NCBI GenBank assembly: GCA_025934455.1
Contig: JAICYA010000037.1
Location: forward strand, 1-9,915
Direction: 5' to 3'
Length of the DNA stretch: 9,915 bases
From: Rudaea sp.
GTDB lineage: Bacteria > Pseudomonadota > Gammaproteobacteria > Xanthomonadales > Rhodanobacteraceae
Shown: positions 6,448-9,915 of the stretch, in pieces
How positions within the stretch are numbered: position 1 is the first letter of the stretch
Layout: each line of letters starts with the position of its first letter
Made by a program: the position numbers and the translations under genes
Notes under the pieces: model-generated
Databases searched by the model: none
Seen by the model: only the letters and a program-made list of their open reading frames with translations
What the model was told of the DNA's origin: nothing

Positions 6448-7779
6448 ATGATCGACCGCAAGGAATTTGCCCGCCGCCGCAAACAGCTCATGCGCATTGT
6501 CGGCAACGACGGCATCTGCATCGTACCCGCCGCGCCCGAGCGCCTGCGCAACAACGACAGCCACTATCCGTACCGGCAGGACAGCGACTTCCACTACCTG
6601 ACCGGCTTTGCCGAACCCGAGGCCGTGCTGGCGCTGATACCCTGCCGCACCGTTCCTGATCGAGATCGTGGCGAGGCGATCCTGTTCTGCCGCGAGCGCG
6701 ATCCGGAACGCGAAGCCTGGGATGGTGCGCGTGCGGGCCAGGAGGGCGCGGTCGCCGATTACGGCATGGACGACGCGTTTCCGATCGCCGACATCGACGA
6801 CATCCTGCCCGGCATGCTCGAAGGCCGCTCGCGCGTCTACTATCACTTCGGTCGCGATGCGGATTTCGACGTGCAGCTGATTGGCTGGGTCAACCGCGTG
6901 CGCGCACGCGTCAAGCAGGGCGCGCGCGCACCGCATGAATTCGTCGCACTGGGCCACATCCTGCACGACTTGCGTCTGTACAAGACCCGCGACGAATTGC
7001 GGGTGATGCGCAAGGCTGCGCAAATTGCTTCGGGTGCGCACCTGCGCGCAATGCGCACGGTACGCCCGGGCATGAACGAACACGAGATCGAAGCCGAACT
7101 GCTGCACGAATTCCGCCGCCGCGGGGCAGTGTCGAGCTACGAGCCCATCGTCGGCGGCGGCGCGAACGGCTGCGTGCTGCACTACCGCGCCAACAACGCG
7201 CCCTTGCGCGACGGCGACCTTCTGCTCATCGACGCCGGCGCCGAGTACGAGTGCTACGCCTCGGACATCACGCGCACGTTTCCGGTGAATGGCAAGTTCT
7301 CGCCCGAGCAGCGCGCGCTGTATGACGTCGTGCTTGCGGCGCAGCGCGCAGCCATCGCCGAAGTGCGTCCCGGCAAGCCATTCGGCGCCTATCACGATGC
7401 GGCGGTGCGCGTGATCTGTGCCGGGCTGATCAAGCTCGGCCTGCTCAAGGGCAGCGTTGCGAAGAACCTCCGCGAGCAGACCTACCGCAAGTTCTACATG
7501 CACAAGACCGGGCACTGGCTCGGGTTGGACGTGCACGATGTCGGCGACTATCGCGTGGACGGCGAATTCCGCGAACTCGAGCCCGGCATGGTGGTGACGG
7601 TCGAACCGGGCCTGTACATCGCACCCGATGCCAAGGGCGTCGCCGCCAAGTGGCGCGGCATCGGCATCCGCATCGAGGATGACGTGGTCGTGACCCGCGG
7701 CGATCCGGAGGTCATCACCACGGCCGTGCCGAACGATCCGGATGAAATCGAAGCGTTGATGGCGGCGGCACGCAAATAG
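6448..7779 (+). CDS. pepP: Xaa-Pro aminopeptidase (aminopeptidase P)
   Basis: Cytosolic dinuclear-metal (Mn) peptidase of family M24B that removes an N-terminal residue preceding proline. The 443-residue length matches the E. coli enzyme. The N-terminal creatinase-like domain includes NDSHYPYRQDSDFHYLTGF; the C-terminal pita-bread domain carries all five expected ligands: D262 (IDAG), D273 (SDITRTF), H356 (HWLGLDVHDVG), E386 (VEPGLYI) and E410 (RIEDD). ATG 6448 is preferred over an upstream in-frame TTG at 6424 because the conserved family start MIDRKEFARRR begins here and the predicted transcription start (about 6427) lies after the TTG. No strong Shine-Dalgarno is visible. In enterobacteria pepP is preceded by ygfB and followed by ubiH; here neither is adjacent. 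The next gene, the AcvB-like hydrolase, starts 11 bp after the stop, so they are probably cotranscribed. Confidence 0.95.
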   Translation: MIDRKEFARRRKQLMRIVGNDGICIVPAAPERLRNNDSHYPYRQDSDFHYLTGFAEPEAVLALIPCRTVPDRDRGEAILFCRERDPEREAWDGARAGQEGAVADYGMDDAFPIADIDDILPGMLEGRSRVYYHFGRDADFDVQLIGWVNRVRARVKQGARAPHEFVALGHILHDLRLYKTRDELRVMRKAAQIASGAHLRAMRTVRPGMNEHEIEAELLHEFRRRGAVSSYEPIVGGGANGCVLHYRANNAPLRDGDLLLIDAGAEYECYASDITRTFPVNGKFSPEQRALYDVVLAAQRAAIAEVRPGKPFGAYHDAAVRVICAGLIKLGLLKGSVAKNLREQTYRKFYMHKTGHWLGLDVHDVGDYRVDGEFRELEPGMVVTVEPGLYIAPDAKGVAAKWRGIGIRIEDDVVVTRGDPEVITTAVPNDPDEIEALMAAARK

Positions 7780-7790
7780 CGGAATCGTTC

Positions 7791-9164
7791 ATGCGCAGGA
7801 TGTGCCTCGCGTTTTTGCTGTTCTTGCCTTGCGTCGTCGCGCACGCGGCAACCGTGCCCGTGCATTTCGGCCTGTTCGGTAACGTGCATGTGGCAGTGCC
7901 AGAGGGCGAGCCCAAGCGTGCGGTCGTGCTCGTTTCGGATTCGTCGGGATGGAACGCACGCGCCGAGGCGCTGGCGACGGCGCAAGCGGATGCCGGTGCC
8001 TTTGTGCTCGGCATCGACCTGCCCGCGTATCTGGCGCAGATGGAATCCATCGACGCCAAGTGTTCGTTTCCGGCCGGGCATTTCGAGGAAATGATTCACT
8101 GGATCCAGCGCGACCGGAAACTGGACAAGTATATTTATCCCATTCTGGTCGGCGATGGCGCGGGCGCTGCGTTTGCCTACGCGCTCGACGCACAGGCGCC
8201 GCAAGGCACCTACGCCGGACTCGTCACGCTCGGCTGGGATTCGACGTTTCGTTTGCCCAAGCCGGTGTGCAAGGGCGATGCGGGACCGATGACTGCGCCG
8301 GATGGAAAGGGCGGTTTCCGCATCGTGCCGGTGAAGGCCCTGCCGAATCCGTGGCTGCCACAGCCGTTCGCACCGGGTGCGCGGCATGCAGGTGTTCTGA
8401 ATCGCCTACCTGCGTTTGCGAAGAGTCAATTCGCGGCAGTGCGCGCCGACAATCCCGATCCCGGCAAGGCGCTCGCTGCGGCTATCGACTGGCTGACCGC
8501 ACCCGTGCGTGCCGCGCCGCCGCTGCCGCAGGACATCGCCGACCTGCCGCTGGAAACGGTGCCCGCGCAAGGCGTGTTCGCGCAGCGCGTCGCCATCATC
8601 CTGACCGGCGATGGTGGCTGGGCGGGCCTGGATGTCGCCGTCGCCAACCAGCTGGCGCAACGCGGCATCGAGGTCGTCGCGCTCAACACGCTCAAGTATT
8701 TCTGGGAAACGCGCACACCCGATCAAGCCGCCGACGCGCTCACCCGCATCGTCGGCCATTACGGCGCGCAATATCCGCTCGCGGATTTCGTCGTACTCGG
8801 CTATTCCTTCGGCGCCGGATTGTCGCCGGTGCTGATCAACCGCCTGCCGGAATCCGCGCGCAAGCGCATCGCCGCGCAGGTGCTGATTTCGCCCGACGAT
8901 ATGGCGGTGTTCGAGATCCACGTCGGCGACTGGTTCGGCTCGACCGCGCACAAGGGCGCGATTCCGATCGCGCCGGAAATCGCCAGGACCCGGGTGCCGG
9001 TGATCTGCGTGCACGGCGCCGACGAGGACGACAGCTTCTGCAAGCAGGTCGTCGGCAAGCCCAACGTGCGCGAACTCGTGTTGCCTGGCGCACACCACTA
9101 CAACGGCGATTACGACAAACTCGGCGCGGGAATTGCCGGGGCGTTGCCGGTGCGCAAGGATTGA
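7791..9164 (+). CDS. AcvB/VirJ-family periplasmic alpha/beta hydrolase (likely aminoacyl-phosphatidylglycerol hydrolase)
   Basis: A 457-residue exported protein with a Sec signal peptide (RRMCLAFLLFLPCVVAHA, residues 2-19). The C-terminal VirJ domain (about 260-457) has the family segments LTGDGGWAGLD, LNTLKYFWETRTPD, the nucleophile elbow GYSFG with S339, and candidate acid and base in HGADEDDSF (D411 to D414) and GAHHYNGDY (H435/H436). The N-terminal half (20-240) resembles a decayed copy: LVSDSSGWNARA matches the oxyanion segment and VGDGAG occupies the elbow, without the serine. AcvB of Agrobacterium and PA0919 of Pseudomonas hydrolyse lysyl- and alanyl-PG, countering MprF-type synthases, which fits the convergent mprF here; substrate specificity is inferred. 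The start ATG 7791 (alternative ATG 7800) has a GGA about eight bases upstream. Likely in one operon with pepP. Confidence 0.88.
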   Translation: MRRMCLAFLLFLPCVVAHAATVPVHFGLFGNVHVAVPEGEPKRAVVLVSDSSGWNARAEALATAQADAGAFVLGIDLPAYLAQMESIDAKCSFPAGHFEEMIHWIQRDRKLDKYIYPILVGDGAGAAFAYALDAQAPQGTYAGLVTLGWDSTFRLPKPVCKGDAGPMTAPDGKGGFRIVPVKALPNPWLPQPFAPGARHAGVLNRLPAFAKSQFAAVRADNPDPGKALAAAIDWLTAPVRAAPPLPQDIADLPLETVPAQGVFAQRVAIILTGDGGWAGLDVAVANQLAQRGIEVVALNTLKYFWETRTPDQAADALTRIVGHYGAQYPLADFVVLGYSFGAGLSPVLINRLPESARKRIAAQVLISPDDMAVFEIHVGDWFGSTAHKGAIPIAPEIARTRVPVICVHGADEDDSFCKQVVGKPNVRELVLPGAHHYNGDYDKLGAGIAGALPVRKD

Positions 9165-9915
9165 CTAGCCGACCAGCAGCCGTCGATACCCGCCCGACAC
9201 CAGCGCGGCGATGTCGATGAGCAGGCCAGGCACCCACAGGCCGCGCGGATAGGCGAGGTAGGAGCCGACCCATTCCGGCTTGAATTTGTCCTTGTAGCGG
9301 CGCACGCCCTGGTAGTTGTAGAAGCGGTTGCCGTACTGGAAGGCAAGCGCTGCAAGGCGTTCGTTGACGCGCGCGTAGGGGTTGTCGCCGACGCGCGACA
9401 GCGGCGCCATGCCGAGGCTGAACAACTCATGGCCTTGCTGCTGCGCCCATTGCATGACGTTCGCGAACAGGAAGTCCATGGTGCTGCGCGGCGTGTCGGC
9501 GACGTGGCGCATGAGGTCGACGCTGGCGTGTCCGCCAGGACCGTAGGGCGGCAGCACGTTGGCGAAGGCGATCAGTTCGCCGTCGCGGTGCACGAGGCCG
9601 AGCGGGCTCCAGGCGAAGTAGGCCGGATCGAAACGGCCCAGCGAAAATCCCTTTTCGTCGCTGCCCTTGTCGGCGAGCCAGGCGTCGGAAACGCGTTCAA
9701 GGTCCGTGAGCAAGGCCGTATCGAACGGCGGTTGCACCAGTGTAAAAGTCAACTTTTCCTTCTGCGCGCGGTTCGTGGCCTGGCGCAGGTCTTCCCAACG
9801 CTTGCCGGCGAGGGAAAAGTCCTCCAGTCGCACCAGCGCGAGTTCGCCGAGCTTGAACAGGTCGAAGCCATGGTCGTGGTAGCGCGACAGGTCCGGTTCC
9901 AGCACTTCGTAGAAC
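9165..9915 (-). CDS. mprF: MprF-type aminoacyl-phosphatidylglycerol synthase, C-terminal part
   Basis: About 250 C-terminal residues; the 5' part, with the flippase membrane helices, lies beyond the right edge. MprF transfers lysine or alanine from aminoacyl-tRNA to phosphatidylglycerol, reducing envelope charge and giving tolerance to cationic peptides. The visible part is the DUF2156 synthase domain with two GNAT-like folds: FYEV at the edge, GKRWEDLRQATNRA, KGFSLGRFD, DLMRH followed by MDFLF, SLGMAPLS and FYNYQGVRRYKDKFKPEW, all family hallmarks. The synthase reads continuously off the edge (9906-9915 are in frame), so the GTG at 9905 is not a start. The TAG stop (9167-9165) abuts the TGA of the hydrolase gene with no gap. 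Whether it is a lysyl- or alanyl-PG synthase cannot be told from this fragment. Confidence 0.91.
   Translation of the reverse strand, partial: FYEVLEPDLSRYHDHGFDLFKLGELALVRLEDFSLAGKRWEDLRQATNRAQKEKLTFTLVQPPFDTALLTDLERVSDAWLADKGSDEKGFSLGRFDPAYFAWSPLGLVHRDGELIAFANVLPPYGPGGHASVDLMRHVADTPRSTMDFLFANVMQWAQQQGHELFSLGMAPLSRVGDNPYARVNERLAALAFQYGNRFYNYQGVRRYKDKFKPEWVGSYLAYPRGLWVPGLLIDIAALVSGGYRRLLVG

Noticed and set aside
6328..7536. 403-codon open upstream extension of the sensor gene on the minus strand
   Set aside because: It is exactly antisense to pepP, whose catalytic residues are all present, shows no domain, and places residues before a clear signal peptide. It is a product of high GC content.
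7949..9220. Second long plus-strand frame (423 codons) inside the AcvB gene, and a 230-codon minus frame at 8406-9098
   Set aside because: Both overlap the AcvB-like gene, which has a signal peptide and catalytic motifs. The alternatives are arginine-rich or featureless.

Overview
This is a GC-rich chromosomal window from a gammaproteobacterium, most likely of the order Xanthomonadales/Lysobacterales. The evidence is the zapB-like/zapA/6S RNA/fau gene order next to pepP, which is a gammaproteobacterial arrangement, together with a periplasmic propeller sensor joined to GGDEF-EAL, a type common in that order. The taxon is an inference. No mobile elements, tRNAs, rRNAs or CRISPR arrays were seen, and no gene-free stretch exceeds 300 bases.

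Left block (1-1738, minus strand): a cell-division and housekeeping cluster read right to left. It holds a small ZapB-like coiled-coil protein, ZapA, the 6S regulatory RNA, 5-formyltetrahydrofolate cyclo-ligase (fau), and an EVE-domain protein cut by the window edge. The genes are tightly packed: ZapB-like/ZapA share GTGA and fau/EVE share ATGA. The 6S RNA promoter is buried in the last codons of zapA. The promoter of the zapB-like gene overlaps the stop codon of the gene upstream and predicts a leaderless mRNA.

Centre (1735-6327, minus): one very large gene for a membrane sensor of about 1530 residues. It has a signal peptide, 14 propeller repeats (two seven-bladed propellers), a Y_Y_Y domain, one transmembrane helix, two PAS domains, and GGDEF plus EAL domains with their key motifs intact. 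It is likely to make and/or degrade cyclic-di-GMP in response to a periplasmic ligand. It sits between zapB/zapA and pepP, where enterobacteria have ygfB.

Right block (6328-9915): a divergent promoter region of about 120 bp leads into a plus-strand pair, pepP (aminopeptidase P) and an AcvB/VirJ-family periplasmic hydrolase. These converge, stop codon to stop codon with no gap, on the 3' part of an MprF-type aminoacyl-phosphatidylglycerol synthase. The AcvB and MprF products probably form an opposed pair that removes and adds amino acids on membrane phosphatidylglycerol.

No gene here is of wholly unknown family. The less ordinary features are regulatory overlaps (6S promoter and terminator, leaderless zapB-like gene), the remodelled pepP locus, the degenerate inhibitory site of the GGDEF domain, and the internal duplication in AcvB.
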